Source: Bacillus sp. MM2020_1
Lineage (GTDB): Bacteria; Bacillota; Bacilli; Bacillales; Cytobacillaceae
Direction of reading: 5' to 3'
Length of the DNA stretch: 64,000 bases
Assembly: GCA_011250595.1 (NCBI GenBank)
Contig: JAANMP010000001.1
Location: 62,001 to 126,000, forward strand
How positions within the stretch are numbered: the stretch's first letter is position 1; each line of letters starts with the position of its first letter. The notes beneath the pieces are model-generated. The model saw only the letters and a program-made list of their open reading frames with translations. It searched no databases and was not told the origin of the DNA. The translations under genes were made by a program, and so were the position numbers. Shown here one piece after another: positions 16,523 to 25,069 of this stretch.

Positions 16523-18814
16523 TTAAACTGTTTGCTGTTGTAATAGGCGAAGTTTCCGGGTGGCCGCCACCATGTTTTTTAACGAGGCAATGGTTTCTTC
16601 TTCCTGACGCGTTTTTAAACCGCAATCTGGATTTACCCAGAACTGATCTTTTGAAATAACTTCTAAACTATCGTTTAAAATCGCATCGATTTCTTCTTCA
16701 CTTGGTACTCGCGGGCTATGAATATCATATACTCCTAAACCTATACCAAGTTCATATGGATTTTGTTTCAGCGATTGAATCAGTTCCCCATGACTTCTAG
16801 ACGTTTCAATCGAAATCACATCTGCGTCAAGGGCACGAATCGGTTCAATAAAGTCATTAAACTCGCAGTAGCACATATGTGTATGAATCTGTGTTTCATT
16901 CTTCACACTTGAAGTTGCTAACTTAAAGGCATTGACTCCCCATGCCAAGTAGTCGGCCCAGTTTTCTTTCCGTAATGGCAATCCTTCACGTAATGCCGGT
17001 TCATCGACCTGAATAATAGCAATGCCAGCATCTTCTAACGCTTGAATTTCTTCTCTTAGTGCTAAGGCTAGTTGGTTGGCGACTTGTTCACGTGAAAGAT
17101 CATCACGGACAAACGACCAATTTAAGATCGTGACAGGACCTGTTAACATCCCTTTCACATACTTAGACGTTAATTGCTGTGCCTCATCTACTTCCCTCAC
17201 TGTCATTGGGGCTATCCACTCGACGTCACCATAAATAATTGGTGGTTTTACGCAGCGTGACCCATAGGATACAACCCAGGCTTTTTCTGTAAAAGCAAAG
17301 CCTTCTAGCTTTTCTCCAAAGTACTCCACCATGTCTGTACGTTCAAATTCACCATGGACTAAAACGTCCAGTCCAATTTCCTCCTGAATCTGTATCCAAC
17401 GGGCTGTTTCACTTTTTAGAAACGCTGTATATTCTGCTTCCGTCATTTCTTTTTTACGCCATGCTGTCCGTGTACGTTTTACTTGATCGGATTGAGGGAA
17501 GCTGCCAATGGTTGTGGTTGGATAGTCTGGTAACTTTAGTGCCTCCTTCTGCACAGGCTGACGTTCTTTAAACGTCATTGGACGTGCAAAATGTTCAGGT
17601 GTTATTTGTGATACAAGCTCCTTCACACGCGCATTCTTCCTTGCCTTATGTTGCGCTAAGGCTTGGGTCGCTTTCATACTTTGTGACACGCTCTTATTTC
17701 CAGCCCATGCCTCGTCACGTATATAGGATGTGATATGTGTTAACTCAACGACTTTCTCATCGGCAAATGACAGTGCGTCTTTTAAGATGGCATCTAGACG
17801 CGTTTCCGACTTTGTCGTCACAGGGACATGCTGTAAACTGCATGAAGACTGAATCCACGCTTCTTTTACACCACTTAAGGATAAAACAGCTTTCGTATTG
17901 GTTGCTCTTTCAGCCAAATTCGCCCGCCATATATCACGTCCATTGACCACACCAATCCCTAATACTTTATCTTGCGGGAAGCCGTGTTTACGAAGGGAAA
18001 CCATATTCTCTTCGGCACCATGGATGAAATCCAGACCAATCCCGGCAACCGGTAATTGAGAAAGTTCTTCATAAGCTGATAATCCTTCAAAATAGGTTTG
18101 TAACATAATTTGTGCAGCTGGTACTTCTGCTGCTAATTGTTTGTAAATAACTTGGACTAATTTTACATCATCTGCTGTAAGTGATAGGACTAGGGCTGGT
18201 TCTTCCACTTGAATCCAACTTGCCCCTGCATCGACAAGCTGCTGGAATACTTGTGCATAGAGCGGGATGAGTTTTAAAATAAAAAATGCTTTCGTTTTTG
18301 CATCGTATCCTTTTGATAGTTTCACAAACGTATACGGACCAATAATTGTCGGCTTTGTGTTCACACCTAATTCTTCTTTGGCTTCTGTAAAATAATCTAA
18401 CAGGTAGTTTTTCGTTAAATGTAAGGACTGGCCTTCATATTCAGGGACGATGTAGTGATAGTTTGTGTTAAACCACTTGGTCATTTCACAAGCGACCACA
18501 TCCTTTGCCCCACGCGCCATTGCGTAATAGGTTGTTAGGTCGACTTCTTCACCTGTCCACTGATTACGATTTGGAACCAGTCCGAACATTGTCGCAAGAT
18601 CAAGCATCCGGTCATAGAAGGTAAAATCCCCAACGGTTAATAATTCTAAGCCTAAGGACTGTTGGCGCTTCAAATTATTCAAGCGAATCGTTTTCATTTC
18701 GGCGATAAATTGCTCTTCTGATTTCGCCCCCTTCCAAAAAGATTCGACACAACGTTTCCACTCGCGATTTTCCCCAATGTACGGGTAACCAATGCTTGTA
18801 CTGACTAAATTCAT
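16523..18814 (-). CDS. metE: cobalamin-independent methionine synthase MetE
   Basis: MetE, 763 residues and full length. It transfers the methyl group of 5-methyltetrahydrofolate (triglutamate) to homocysteine in the cytoplasm without vitamin B12, the last step of methionine synthesis. The N-terminal half starts at SIGYPYIGENREWKR. The catalytic C-terminal half begins near residue 435 (LPDYPTTTIGSFPQ) and carries the zinc ligands HMCYC near residue 640 and the cysteine in NPDCGLKTR near 728. The start has AAGGAGGAATGAAAC. A terminator and a cobalamin riboswitch lie upstream, so expression should drop when B12 is available, presumably because the cell or its neighbours then rely on a B12-dependent enzyme (MetH). 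No met or folate genes flank it. Confidence 0.97.
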   Translation of the reverse strand: MNLVSTSIGYPYIGENREWKRCVESFWKGAKSEEQFIAEMKTIRLNNLKRQQSLGLELLTVGDFTFYDRMLDLATMFGLVPNRNQWTGEEVDLTTYYAMARGAKDVVACEMTKWFNTNYHYIVPEYEGQSLHLTKNYLLDYFTEAKEELGVNTKPTIIGPYTFVKLSKGYDAKTKAFFILKLIPLYAQVFQQLVDAGASWIQVEEPALVLSLTADDVKLVQVIYKQLAAEVPAAQIMLQTYFEGLSAYEELSQLPVAGIGLDFIHGAEENMVSLRKHGFPQDKVLGIGVVNGRDIWRANLAERATNTKAVLSLSGVKEAWIQSSCSLQHVPVTTKSETRLDAILKDALSFADEKVVELTHITSYIRDEAWAGNKSVSQSMKATQALAQHKARKNARVKELVSQITPEHFARPMTFKERQPVQKEALKLPDYPTTTIGSFPQSDQVKRTRTAWRKKEMTEAEYTAFLKSETARWIQIQEEIGLDVLVHGEFERTDMVEYFGEKLEGFAFTEKAWVVSYGSRCVKPPIIYGDVEWIAPMTVREVDEAQQLTSKYVKGMLTGPVTILNWSFVRDDLSREQVANQLALALREEIQALEDAGIAIIQVDEPALREGLPLRKENWADYLAWGVNAFKLATSSVKNETQIHTHMCYCEFNDFIEPIRALDADVISIETSRSHGELIQSLKQNPYELGIGLGVYDIHSPRVPSEEEIDAILNDSLEVISKDQFWVNPDCGLKTRQEEETIASLKNMVAATRKLRLLQQQTV

Positions 18815-18853
18815 GTTTCATTCCTCCTTTTTTAAACTACATTTTCCAAATAC

Positions 18854-18883
18854 GAAAAAGCCATCTCCAAAATGGAAATGGCT
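18854..18883 (-). terminator. riboswitch-controlled terminator before metE
   Basis: On the minus strand AGCCATTTCC-ATTTT-GGAGATGGCT is followed by TTTTTCG. It lies between the cobalamin aptamer and the metE start, where a ligand-controlled intrinsic terminator is expected. Confidence 0.8.
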
Positions 18884-19004
18884 CTACAATCAAGTTATAG
18901 ATATGCTAATAAAAACTTGCATAAACATCGCTGCTCATAACTCGTTTGTCGTACAAATGACTGTCACCACCTATTTCCACGTAGGTATTTGGTGTGTACT
19001 AGAA

Positions 19005-19182
19005 TTTGGCAGGTCTCCTGGCTTATCATCATGGCTCCTCACACCTTCCCATCCTAAGACAGTGGTATTTGTGATTCGCTCCGATTTACAGTTGCGGGAC
19101 AGCGACGGAATTACACCGTTCTTCCCTATTAAGCCAAGCCGTAGCTTGGCACCAACTCTTACACGATATGTAATTTTCACTT
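19005..19182 (-). ncRNA. cobalamin (AdoCbl) riboswitch upstream of metE
   Basis: On the minus strand the conserved B12 aptamer elements appear in order: GGTGCC near 19145, the P3-P6 core with GGTGTAATTCCG and CCCGCAACTGT, GGATGGGAAGGTGTGAGG, and the closing AGCCAGGAGACCTGCC at 19008-19023. This is the standard B12-box layout. With the terminator at 18854-18883 it forms a transcriptional off-switch for metE. Confidence 0.95.
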
Positions 19183-19211
19183 ACTATAACATATCCATCG
19201 TTTAGTGTACA
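19183..19211 (-). promoter_or_regulatory. metE: probable sigma-A promoter of metE
   Basis: On the minus strand TGTACA (19206-19211) and TATAGT (19183-19188) are 17 bp apart, just before the riboswitch 5' end. The -35 box is imperfect. Confidence 0.5.
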
Positions 19212-19308
19212 TAATTTTCTGAAAAGTTGAACTGAGTTAGCTCTTTTTATGACTGCTGGGCCTAGATTTACTTGTTTTCAGTTGGGGAGTCCTCTGTGGT
19301 TGCGAGGT

Positions 19309-19434
19309 TTCCGCCAAGTTGGAATGGAATTCCGCCAACTCGTGGTGTGATTCCGCCAGTTCTTGAATTTATTCCGCCAAACTGTGGCATGATTCCGCCA
19401 ACTTGGATGACTATTCCGCCAAACCCTTTTAAGT
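19309..19434. repeat. 21-bp phased ATTCCGCC array, locus 1
   Basis: TTCCGCC begins at 19309, 19330, 19351, 19372, 19393 and 19414, a strict 21-bp period with about 13 variable bases between. The array ends in CCAAACCC and then TTTTAAGTTACCTG, a tail shared with the other ATTCCGCC loci. It lies between the metE promoter and a CCAGGC hairpin. Confidence 0.9.
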
Positions 19435-19502
19435 TACCTGTTTTTAGGATTATATCTGCCCCTTTCAGCAATTTATCAGCCACTTGCCAAACCCACTAAA
19501 AA

Positions 19503-19524
19503 ATCCAGGCGTTTAAGCCTGGAT
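19503..19524 (-). terminator. ATCCAGGC hairpin, repeated terminator type
   Basis: ATCCAGGC-GTTTAA-GCCTGGAT is followed by a T-run on the minus strand. The same hairpin sequence occurs at 24259-24281 and 31855-31875. The region 19525-19640 shows nothing I recognise. Confidence 0.6.
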
Positions 19525-19644
19525 CAGGTCATTGTCATTCCCTTTTAAGAGAGCCCAAAGTCAAACCGGACAGGATTTCTTGCCAGGGAGCCTACTCCCC
19601 GGATTACACGTGAACCCAATAAGATTTAAGCCACCACCTTGATT

Positions 19645-19960
19645 CCAAAAAAAATAGCCCTCAAGATTGTTCGGAAACAATCATCGATGGCATCAAGTAA
19701 TATATCAAAAGGGGGTCTTGAAAAAGATTATCCTAATAATAGCTCATTATTCTTAATTAATTCTTAACTTCAATTTAGTTTTTTTAATAGTAACTTCCCT
19801 CAATCGGCTTCAGGTTGTTTTTCCATCCATCCATGTTTCACCATAATGTTGTAAGAAATTACACCTGCCTCCATCGCATGGGTAAATACTTTACTATAGT
19901 TTACGATGATATCCGACCTTAAGCTGGAACCTAAGGATGCACCGTAATAAGTCAGTGCTG
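19645..19960. repeat. duplicated DUF3231 3' end, copy 2
   Basis: This is the counterpart of 16127-16440 and includes the 3' end of the intact DUF3231 gene and its downstream hairpin. Confidence 0.8.
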
Positions 19961-20789
19961 AATTGACTAAAAACCCCGCGTGAAACATGATCAATTTGTC
20001 AGAAAATGGACTTACCGTAGATTCTGTAATCTCGTCATTCCATTTCTCGGGAATTGTTAAATGCTCCTGTTGTAATAGCGCGTCAAAGCTTTCTGCATCT
20101 TTTCCTGCTAATTTAACATTTTTCAACATAAAGTTACGAACATCTTCACGGACCGCCACCTGACTAAAGGCCAAACTTAACGAGCTGACAAATCCAGTTT
20201 TCGTTGAATTAAAGAAAAGGGTGCTGATTTCCGAACTATTTAGTGGTCTTTTGTCTCCCATTAAATTAGAAATGAAGCCTGGTGATTCCACAAACTTCGT
20301 CCCATGAGGGGAGGGAATAGAAGGGACACTTGTATGCTTTGGCTGTTTTTTAGCCAATGCCACTATTTTTTGGAATAAATCTTTCGCTGAAACCAGACAT
20401 TCTGAAAAATAATTTTGAATATCCGGCCGTTCGGAGTTTGTAAATGCTAAGCTATAACCTGTAATCCCATGTATGGTCATAATATAGGAGTAAAATAGGA
20501 GAAATTGGTCAGAAAACAGACGAGGGGCATTAACATTCACATCCTTCTCTGTAAATCCGATTGGTATTTGGAAATTAGCACGAGTTAAGAATTCGGTAAT
20601 TTTCGTAAGATGACTCTCAGATAGCTGTAATGCGTTTTCTAAAATAGGTTTTATCTCTTTGTTTTCAACAATGTGAAGAAAATATTTAAAAATACATATA
20701 GCCATACTATCACCCAAATATTGAAGCCAAAGGGCTGATACCTCTGCAGCAGTTAAGCTATTGGTCTTTGATTTTCTGAAAATCGCCAT
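19800..20789 (-). CDS. DUF3231 family protein, full length
   Basis: A 329-residue DUF3231 protein with two helical repeats: residues about 10-165 and 180-325. Each half carries the family marks LFSDQFLLFY or PFSDKLIMFH. A central linker rich in Pro and Ser (TSVPSIPSPHG) joins them. It is cytoplasmic by sequence and of unknown role. The start ATG at 20789 has GGGGGGCATTCC upstream. Its last 50 codons and downstream DNA are duplicated beyond metE, and a diverged paralogue lies at 2050-3009. Confidence 0.85.
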   Translation of the reverse strand: MAIFRKSKTNSLTAAEVSALWLQYLGDSMAICIFKYFLHIVENKEIKPILENALQLSESHLTKITEFLTRANFQIPIGFTEKDVNVNAPRLFSDQFLLFYSYIMTIHGITGYSLAFTNSERPDIQNYFSECLVSAKDLFQKIVALAKKQPKHTSVPSIPSPHGTKFVESPGFISNLMGDKRPLNSSEISTLFFNSTKTGFVSSLSLAFSQVAVREDVRNFMLKNVKLAGKDAESFDALLQQEHLTIPEKWNDEITESTVSPFSDKLIMFHAGFLVNSALTYYGASLGSSLRSDIIVNYSKVFTHAMEAGVISYNIMVKHGWMEKQPEAD

Positions 20790-20983
20790 TGGAATGCCCC
20801 CCCTTTACACTTCATGTTATTTTTTGCCTAAAATTGAAATTTAAACTTTATTGGGAAGAAAAACTTTTCAACGGGCTGAATTTCAAATACTAATTTATGG
20901 GTTGTGGAACTCTATGTAGCCATCGGGGGGATAATTGCTTTTTGGTTGATCAAGAAGGCCAGGGGATCGTTACAATAACTAGG

Positions 20984-21019
20984 AAAGGACCTTTACAGGG
21001 CGTAAGGGTCTTTTATTTT
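20984..21019. terminator. terminator-like hairpin
   Basis: AAAGGACCTTTA pairs with TAAGGGTCTTTT, followed by a T-rich stretch. It is in the gap 20790-21240, which has no supported gene. Confidence 0.5.
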
Positions 21020-21100
21020 TATAAAAATTGGTTGCCAAAAAGAGCAGCAATCCTGCTTTTAGTGGTGTCTGCGCTAGAGGTCAAAAGAGAAAAGGCCAAT

Positions 21101-21190
21101 GGCAGATAAGATGGTGAAAGTGGCAGATATATTCGTAAAGCGGCAGATAAAAAGAAAAAGAGGAAGATAAATGTCCCAAAGCGACAGATA
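21101..21190. repeat. phased GGCAGATA array
   Basis: GGCAGATA or a one-base variant begins at 21101, 21122, 21142, 21162 and 21183, with steps of 21, 20, 20 and 21 bp. The intervening bases are purine-rich and variable. A two-unit relic (AAAGTGGCCGATATATTG then TAAAGTG) lies at about 62452-62477. Confidence 0.8.
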
Positions 21191-21240
21191 AAAATTTTTC
21201 ACCTAAAAAATTGGCAGGATTTTTCAAGAAAAAGGGTACA

Positions 21241-21339
21241 TTAGAGGGGGCGAACGTAATACAAAATCAACCCAATAAATAATACAAACGCAAACACAAT
21301 CGGAACAAACATCGAAATAATCGTTGCCGTACTAACCAT
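21241..21339 (-). CDS. single-span membrane microprotein, 32 aa
   Basis: The minus-strand frame from ATG 21339 encodes 32 residues beginning MVSTATIISMFVPIV and ending YYVRPL. GGGGGAGATCAC immediately upstream gives a good ribosome binding site. Residues 6-28 are one continuous hydrophobic helix. Peptides of this type are frequent in sporulating Bacillus. The function is unknown. Confidence 0.55.
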   Translation of the reverse strand: MVSTATIISMFVPIVFAFVLFIGLILYYVRPL

Positions 21340-21556
21340 GTGATCTCCCCCTATAAAGCCTTCTTTTTATTATTATCATTATCGATAATGGTAATAATAA
21401 TTTATATTGCCATTAACTGTAAATAGTTTTTTTAGCTAAAGAAATACCCTCTGGCGGTTGGATTACATCGAGCGTTGTGATACTTTTGAAAGAAACACCA
21501 TATGCTTAATCAAAGTTTCCTTGAAGGGAGTTATCCGTTTGCAGAGGGTTAAATTT

Positions 21557-21805
21557 ATGATCCAACAGTTCCTCCACGAGCCTTTATGGTTTAAACTACT
21601 CATCTCTTCCACTTTGCTAATTTCAATCATTTTTAGTAGCTCATTTTTTTCCTATAATCCTTATTATCAAAGCGGTTCCAAATTAGCAGCGGCTATCTTT
21701 TTTTGTGCCTATGGAATGAAGTATAAGAGGAATCGAATTACTTCTGTCCTCCTCTTTATAGCATCAGCTCTATGTATTTATTTATCTATCAATATTATTA
21801 TTTAG
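21557..21805 (+). CDS. small membrane protein, 82 aa
   Basis: An 82-residue protein with three short hydrophobic helices: LLISSTLLISIIF, then a second around AAAIFFCAYG, and VLLFIASALCIYLSINI at the end. I chose ATG 21557 because GAGGGTT lies 7 nt upstream; the frame is open further but without a better site. No family was recognised. A GGCCTC terminator follows 35 bp after the stop. Confidence 0.5.
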   Translation: MIQQFLHEPLWFKLLISSTLLISIIFSSSFFSYNPYYQSGSKLAAAIFFCAYGMKYKRNRITSVLLFIASALCIYLSINIII

Positions 21806-21839
21806 ATTCTTTAACTTTTATTACAATTCTAGAATGCGT

Positions 21840-21871
21840 GGCCTCCCTTTGCTCAGAGAGGCCTGTTTTTT
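21840..21871 (+). terminator. rho-independent terminator
   Basis: GGCCTC-CCTTTGCTCAGA-GAGGCC is followed by TGTTTTTTG. Confidence 0.7.
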
Positions 21872-21932
21872 GTTAATCATCCAACTAAAAAAAGCACCAT
21901 GGCTAGGTGCAAAGGGCTTTTCGGTTGATCAT

Positions 21933-22364
21933 TTAGTAAGTTTTTTTACTAGAATCTTTTTTAAAGAGGTTCGTTATAAATCTTTTAGCAGTGAGGAAGG
22001 CAAATCCAATAATGGCGAAGACTAGGAAAAATACTACGTATCCCCATAATCCGACAATCGCATCTTGAAATTCCATGTTGCCTCTATTCGTGATTGCTTG
22101 CTGTATTTCGATGGCAAAAACTAAAACTATCATGAAGGTAAACGTATAAAGAAAAGATAGAATAGTGATCCCATAGGGCATTTTAGATATGAATTTAGAT
22201 ATGACCAGGACGATCAGAAATACAAAGATTCCGATGATACCCATAATCCAAAAGTGCAGGTCTTTATCATTCAAACCAAGATTTAAAGATTGATTGGCAT
22301 AGACATTTATAAAATCATGGATATTATTTAATAGTTCTGTAAGCATAAGAATAATTTCTTTCAA
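21933..22364 (-). CDS. membrane protein of unknown function, 143 aa
   Basis: A 143-residue protein with three hydrophobic helices (about residues 40-58, 65-85 and 105-128) and a strongly basic, lysine-rich end (KRFITNLFKKDSSKK). A TTG at 22364 is the likely start, as AAGGAG lies about 9 nt upstream; an ATG six codons later (22346) lacks a site. The N-terminal 30 residues look amphipathic. The topology suggests a small phage-holin-like or accessory membrane protein, but no family is recognisable. Confidence 0.5.
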   Translation of the reverse strand: MKEIILMLTELLNNIHDFINVYANQSLNLGLNDKDLHFWIMGIIGIFVFLIVLVISKFISKMPYGITILSFLYTFTFMIVLVFAIEIQQAITNRGNMEFQDAIVGLWGYVVFFLVFAIIGFAFLTAKRFITNLFKKDSSKKTY

Positions 22365-22483
22365 CTTTACCACTCCTTCCCTCCATTGTAGTCCAGCACC
22401 ACCATCAAAGCTAACCCCAAATTTCCCCATTTGTAATTTTTTGTATATTTATTAGAAAGGAGAATAGTAGTTTAGGGTGCGGA

Positions 22484-22745
22484 TTCCGCCAAGTTGGGGT
22501 GGGATTCCGCCAACTTGGATGACTATTCCGCCAAACCCCATTTTAGGTTACCTTTTTTATAACTGCTTGGACTGCTTAGATTTACTTGGTTTCAGGTGGA
22601 GAATCCCCTGGGGTGTGAGGATTCCGCCAAGTTGGGGTGTGATTCCGCCGATTCCTGATTTTATTCCGCCAAACGGTGGCGTGATTCCGCCAAGTTATGA
22701 TGTGATTCCGCCAAACCCCTTTTTAAGTTACCTTTTTTATAACTG
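22484..22745. repeat. 21-bp phased ATTCCGCC arrays, locus 2, two blocks
   Basis: Block one has TTCCGCC at 22484, 22505 and 22526. Block two has it at 22622, 22643, 22664, 22685 and 22706. The steps within a block are all 21 bp. Each block is followed by CCAAACCCC, TTTTAGGTTACC or TTTTTAAGTTACC, then TTTTTTATAACTGCTTGG. The cassette as a whole is therefore duplicated. Confidence 0.9.
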
Positions 22746-22768
22746 CTTGGGCACAAATTTACCAATAC

Positions 22769-23233
22769 CTAAAAGTCCATTTCTAATAGATCTTTCATTT
22801 CTTTTAATAAATTCTTATGTTTTTCAATTGTCATACGAGGTTTTTCTGGGGAATTAACATCTTTGTGGGTGAATAAAAAGGTACCATCATTTAAGACGAC
22901 AAAAGAATAAGGAGCTTGTTTTCCGGATTCCATCTTTTCGCCTTCAGCAAAACTGAAAGAATAGGAATCTTGCGCCTTCATTTCCGCTAACATGTAATCC
23001 GTATCGGTTTCTTTAACTTTGAGTCCTTCAACCATTGTTAATATTTTTTCTATTTTTTGTTGATCTGTAACCATTTTGGTCATTTCTTCAGAGGATGTTT
23101 GATCTTTAGTTTTTTGAATCAATAACATACCCGAAAAATTATTATTTTTGATTTGAATCACTTCTTCTTTCTCTCCAGAGCAACCACTTAACAAAACAAA
23201 AACTGTTATAAGACCTATAAACAGGGATTTCAT
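22769..23233 (-). CDS. lipoprotein of unknown function
   Basis: A 154-residue lipoprotein. ATG 23233 follows GGGTGGAG. MKSLFIGLITVFVLLSGC is a type II signal peptide with lipobox LLSGC near residues 14-18, so the mature protein is anchored on the outer face of the membrane. The remainder is hydrophilic, with ISO-like strands such as YSFVVLNDGTFLFTHKD. The gene ends beside an ATTCCGCC array. The next gene upstream, 63 bp away on the same strand, encodes a small membrane protein and may be co-transcribed. Confidence 0.7.
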   Translation of the reverse strand: MKSLFIGLITVFVLLSGCSGEKEEVIQIKNNNFSGMLLIQKTKDQTSSEEMTKMVTDQQKIEKILTMVEGLKVKETDTDYMLAEMKAQDSYSFSFAEGEKMESGKQAPYSFVVLNDGTFLFTHKDVNSPEKPRMTIEKHKNLLKEMKDLLEMDF

Positions 23234-23295
23234 AAAACTCCACCCTTTCATTTTTAACTTCACAATCGCATCGTATTACCCATGAAAAAATAAAA

Positions 23296-23601
23296 TCACA
23301 CTAGCTGCAATAATGCCGATGAAGCCCAGGATGTATAATAAAATAAAACAAGCTTCATTGTTATCACAATAAAAAACCCGAACACCACTAGCCAAACTGG
23401 CATCATGAGAAAAGGGGTGATGATTTCAATCAAATTCCATTGGAAAAAACCATTTAATATAACTAACGTGCTGCTGATCAGCGCTAAAATTAATAATTTT
23501 CTTTGAGCCCGCACTGTTTTCCCTCTTCCTTTATTAAACATTTCGATTTGTGAGCCAGCCAATTTATATGAAGATGGGGTTTTCCATTTGATTGCCTCCA
23601 C
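23296..23601 (-). CDS. small membrane protein, 101 aa
   Basis: A 101-residue protein. Residues 1-33 are basic and cytoplasmic (GRGKTVRAQRK). Helices follow at about 34-52, 58-72 and 74-92. The start is probably GTG 23601, with AGGTGG about 12 nt upstream; this is not a strong site, and no better ATG exists in frame. It may form a two-gene unit with the lipoprotein downstream. No family is assigned. Confidence 0.5.
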   Translation of the reverse strand: MEAIKWKTPSSYKLAGSQIEMFNKGRGKTVRAQRKLLILALISSTLVILNGFFQWNLIEIITPFLMMPVWLVVFGFFIVITMKLVLFYYTSWASSALLQLV

Positions 23602-23692
23602 AGGAATAAAGTTCCACCTTTTTAGGATACATGATATAGTTTGACTTGAGTAAAATTTTTCATGAATAGCAATAAAATGAGGTGTATCTTAA

Positions 23693-24205
23693 TTGAAGGT
23701 AATGGAAACAGAACATTTAATTCTCCGCTGGTTAACACCAGATGATGCTGCGTTTATTCTCGAGCTTTTGAATGATCCTTCTTGGGTGCGTTTTATCGGT
23801 GATCGCGGTGTGCAGACTATAGAGGATGCTCGAAACTATATTGTAACAGGGCCTATGGAGATGTACTCCCGCCTGGGATTTGGTCTCTTTTTGACGGAGC
23901 TTAAGGATGCGGAACGGACCCCGGTTGGGATGTGCGGATTGATCAAACGGGATGGATTAGAAGATGTGGATTTGGGCTTCGCTTTTTTAGGGCGGTTTCA
24001 ATCGAAGGGGTATGGATCTGAGGCAGCCGCTGCAACATTGGAGTTTGGAAGGGATCAAATCGGACTGCAGCGGATTGTTGGGATTACCTCTGTCGATAAT
24101 GTGGGGTCATCAAGGCTTCTTGAGAAGATTGGCATGAAGTACGAAAAGATGATTTTGCTCCCAAATGATACGGAAGAGCTTAAGTTGTATGGGGTGGAAT
24201 TTTAA
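23693..24205 (+). CDS. GNAT family N-acetyltransferase
   Basis: A 170-residue GCN5-related acetyltransferase of the RimJ/RimL type. It starts ETEHLILRWLTPDDAAFI, the usual strand-helix opening. The acetyl-CoA loop is seen as GRFQSKGYGSEAAAATLEFG near residues 100-118, and NVGSSRLLEKIGMKYE is the conserved C-terminal part. The substrate is unknown; related proteins acetylate protein N-termini or small amines. The start is TTG 23693 (GAGGTG upstream) or ATG 23702. A terminator follows at once, so it is a one-gene unit. Confidence 0.9.
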   Translation: MKVMETEHLILRWLTPDDAAFILELLNDPSWVRFIGDRGVQTIEDARNYIVTGPMEMYSRLGFGLFLTELKDAERTPVGMCGLIKRDGLEDVDLGFAFLGRFQSKGYGSEAAAATLEFGRDQIGLQRIVGITSVDNVGSSRLLEKIGMKYEKMILLPNDTEELKLYGVEF

Positions 24206-24207
24206 TA

Positions 24208-24240
24208 GAAAATACCTACACTTCGAATGTAGGTATTTTC
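24208..24240 (+). terminator. terminator of the GNAT gene
   Basis: GAAAATACCTACA-CTTCGAA-TGTAGGTATTTTC starts right after the stop codon. Confidence 0.85.
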
Positions 24241-24258
24241 TTTAGTAATTGTTAAAAA

Positions 24259-24281
24259 ATCCAGGCGGCCTGAGCCTGGAT
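24259..24281 (-). terminator. ATCCAGGC hairpin after the 24281-24628 gene
   Basis: ATCCAGGC-GGCCTGA-GCCTGGAT is followed on the minus strand by TTTTTTAAC. It touches the stop codon of the minus-strand gene. It is the same hairpin as at 19503 and 31855. Confidence 0.75.
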
Positions 24282-24628
24282 CACCTTTTAAATTTGTTAG
24301 TGAATTTACTAAAAAACGGTACGATTCCTTTCAAGATTGGTTTATATTGTTGGGTTGTTGTTACGAGGGTGTCATAGGTTTCCAAAAGCAACTCTATATC
24401 CACATTGTTCATCATGTTTTCTAGTTTATTCTGAGTCGTTTGAGTTTCCTTGTTTTCATTCCCCTTTCTTCTACGCCCGAAAAACTGATCTTTTTTAAAA
24501 TCATTTGGTTCCGTTCTTTCTTCTGAATGGTTTGAGCCTCTTGGCCTACGGTTGCCAAACATAAATCTTGAAAAGGGGTCCATTTCTCTCGTCGATTTTT
24601 CTTTTTGATGATGATCCTTCCCGTCCAA
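24281..24628 (-). CDS. hydrophilic protein, YppG-like
   Basis: A 115-residue, very polar protein. It begins with a TTG at 24628, 8 nt after AGGAGGTGGGCG. The first 70 residues are disordered in character (Lys, Arg, Glu, Asn; FSRFMFGNRRPRGSNH). Residues 72-112 form an amphipathic helical part (VDIELLLETYDTLVTT, then LKGIVPFFSKFTNKF). This layout resembles YppG/YqgQ-like spore-associated proteins in Bacillus. The similarity is in style rather than in a definite motif. Confidence 0.5.
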   Translation of the reverse strand: MDGKDHHQKEKSTREMDPFSRFMFGNRRPRGSNHSEERTEPNDFKKDQFFGRRRKGNENKETQTTQNKLENMMNNVDIELLLETYDTLVTTTQQYKPILKGIVPFFSKFTNKFKR

Positions 24629-25069
24629 TTACCTCGCCCACCTCCTTTTTTACTCTCTTAGATATACTATGATTGGACTTGTATCAAAGTGTGGATACCT
24701 GTCCAAAGATAAAAAAGCAGTTACATTTCCAGATGTTCCGAAGTTCAAAACCTAAACCTCTTAAGTTACCTTTTTTCATTAAAAATTTTTGAACCCTTTA
24801 TCGTAAATAATGCGAAATTTAGGTTTCCAAAGGATGAAATATTGTTCGCTGTCTAGATTGGGTTTCGGCGTGGCATGAGTGGTCGAGTATGAAATGGAGT
24901 TCATTTTTAAAAAAGAAGGTTTGAAAAATGGTTTTGTACGATTTTCTGGGATGATTGCGGATTTTTATAAGAAATGTGAACTTGTCCAATCATGTTGGTC
25001 TGGGAAAAATATACTAAGTGTGGGATGATTGTTGGCATCCTTAAAGTGGTATAAGGTGGTGAATCATAT
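24629..25069. other. intergenic stretch, no gene seen
   Basis: CCTAAACCTCTTAAGTTACC then TTTTTTCATT near 24755-24780 is a stray copy of the tail that follows ATTCCGCC arrays. No array, ribosome binding site or hairpin of note is visible. The promoter of the 25070 gene must lie within it. Confidence 0.35.

Noticed and set aside
19268-19499. Open frames on both strands through the ATTCCGCC array (IPPxxxx or GGIxxxx repeats)
   Set aside because: The frames exist only because the period is 21 bp. There is no ribosome binding site, and other arrays with a 20.5-bp period would break a frame.
19540-19645. Possible second riboswitch near the CCAGGC hairpin
   Set aside because: Some paired segments can be drawn, but no known aptamer signature was found.
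20897-21109. 70-codon plus-strand frame
   Set aside because: It spans a terminator hairpin and the start of the GGCAGATA array, and has no convincing ribosome binding site.
22477-22857. 126-codon plus-strand frame over the second ATTCCGCC locus
   Set aside because: It runs antisense into the lipoprotein gene, has no start signal and is explained by the 21-bp repeat.
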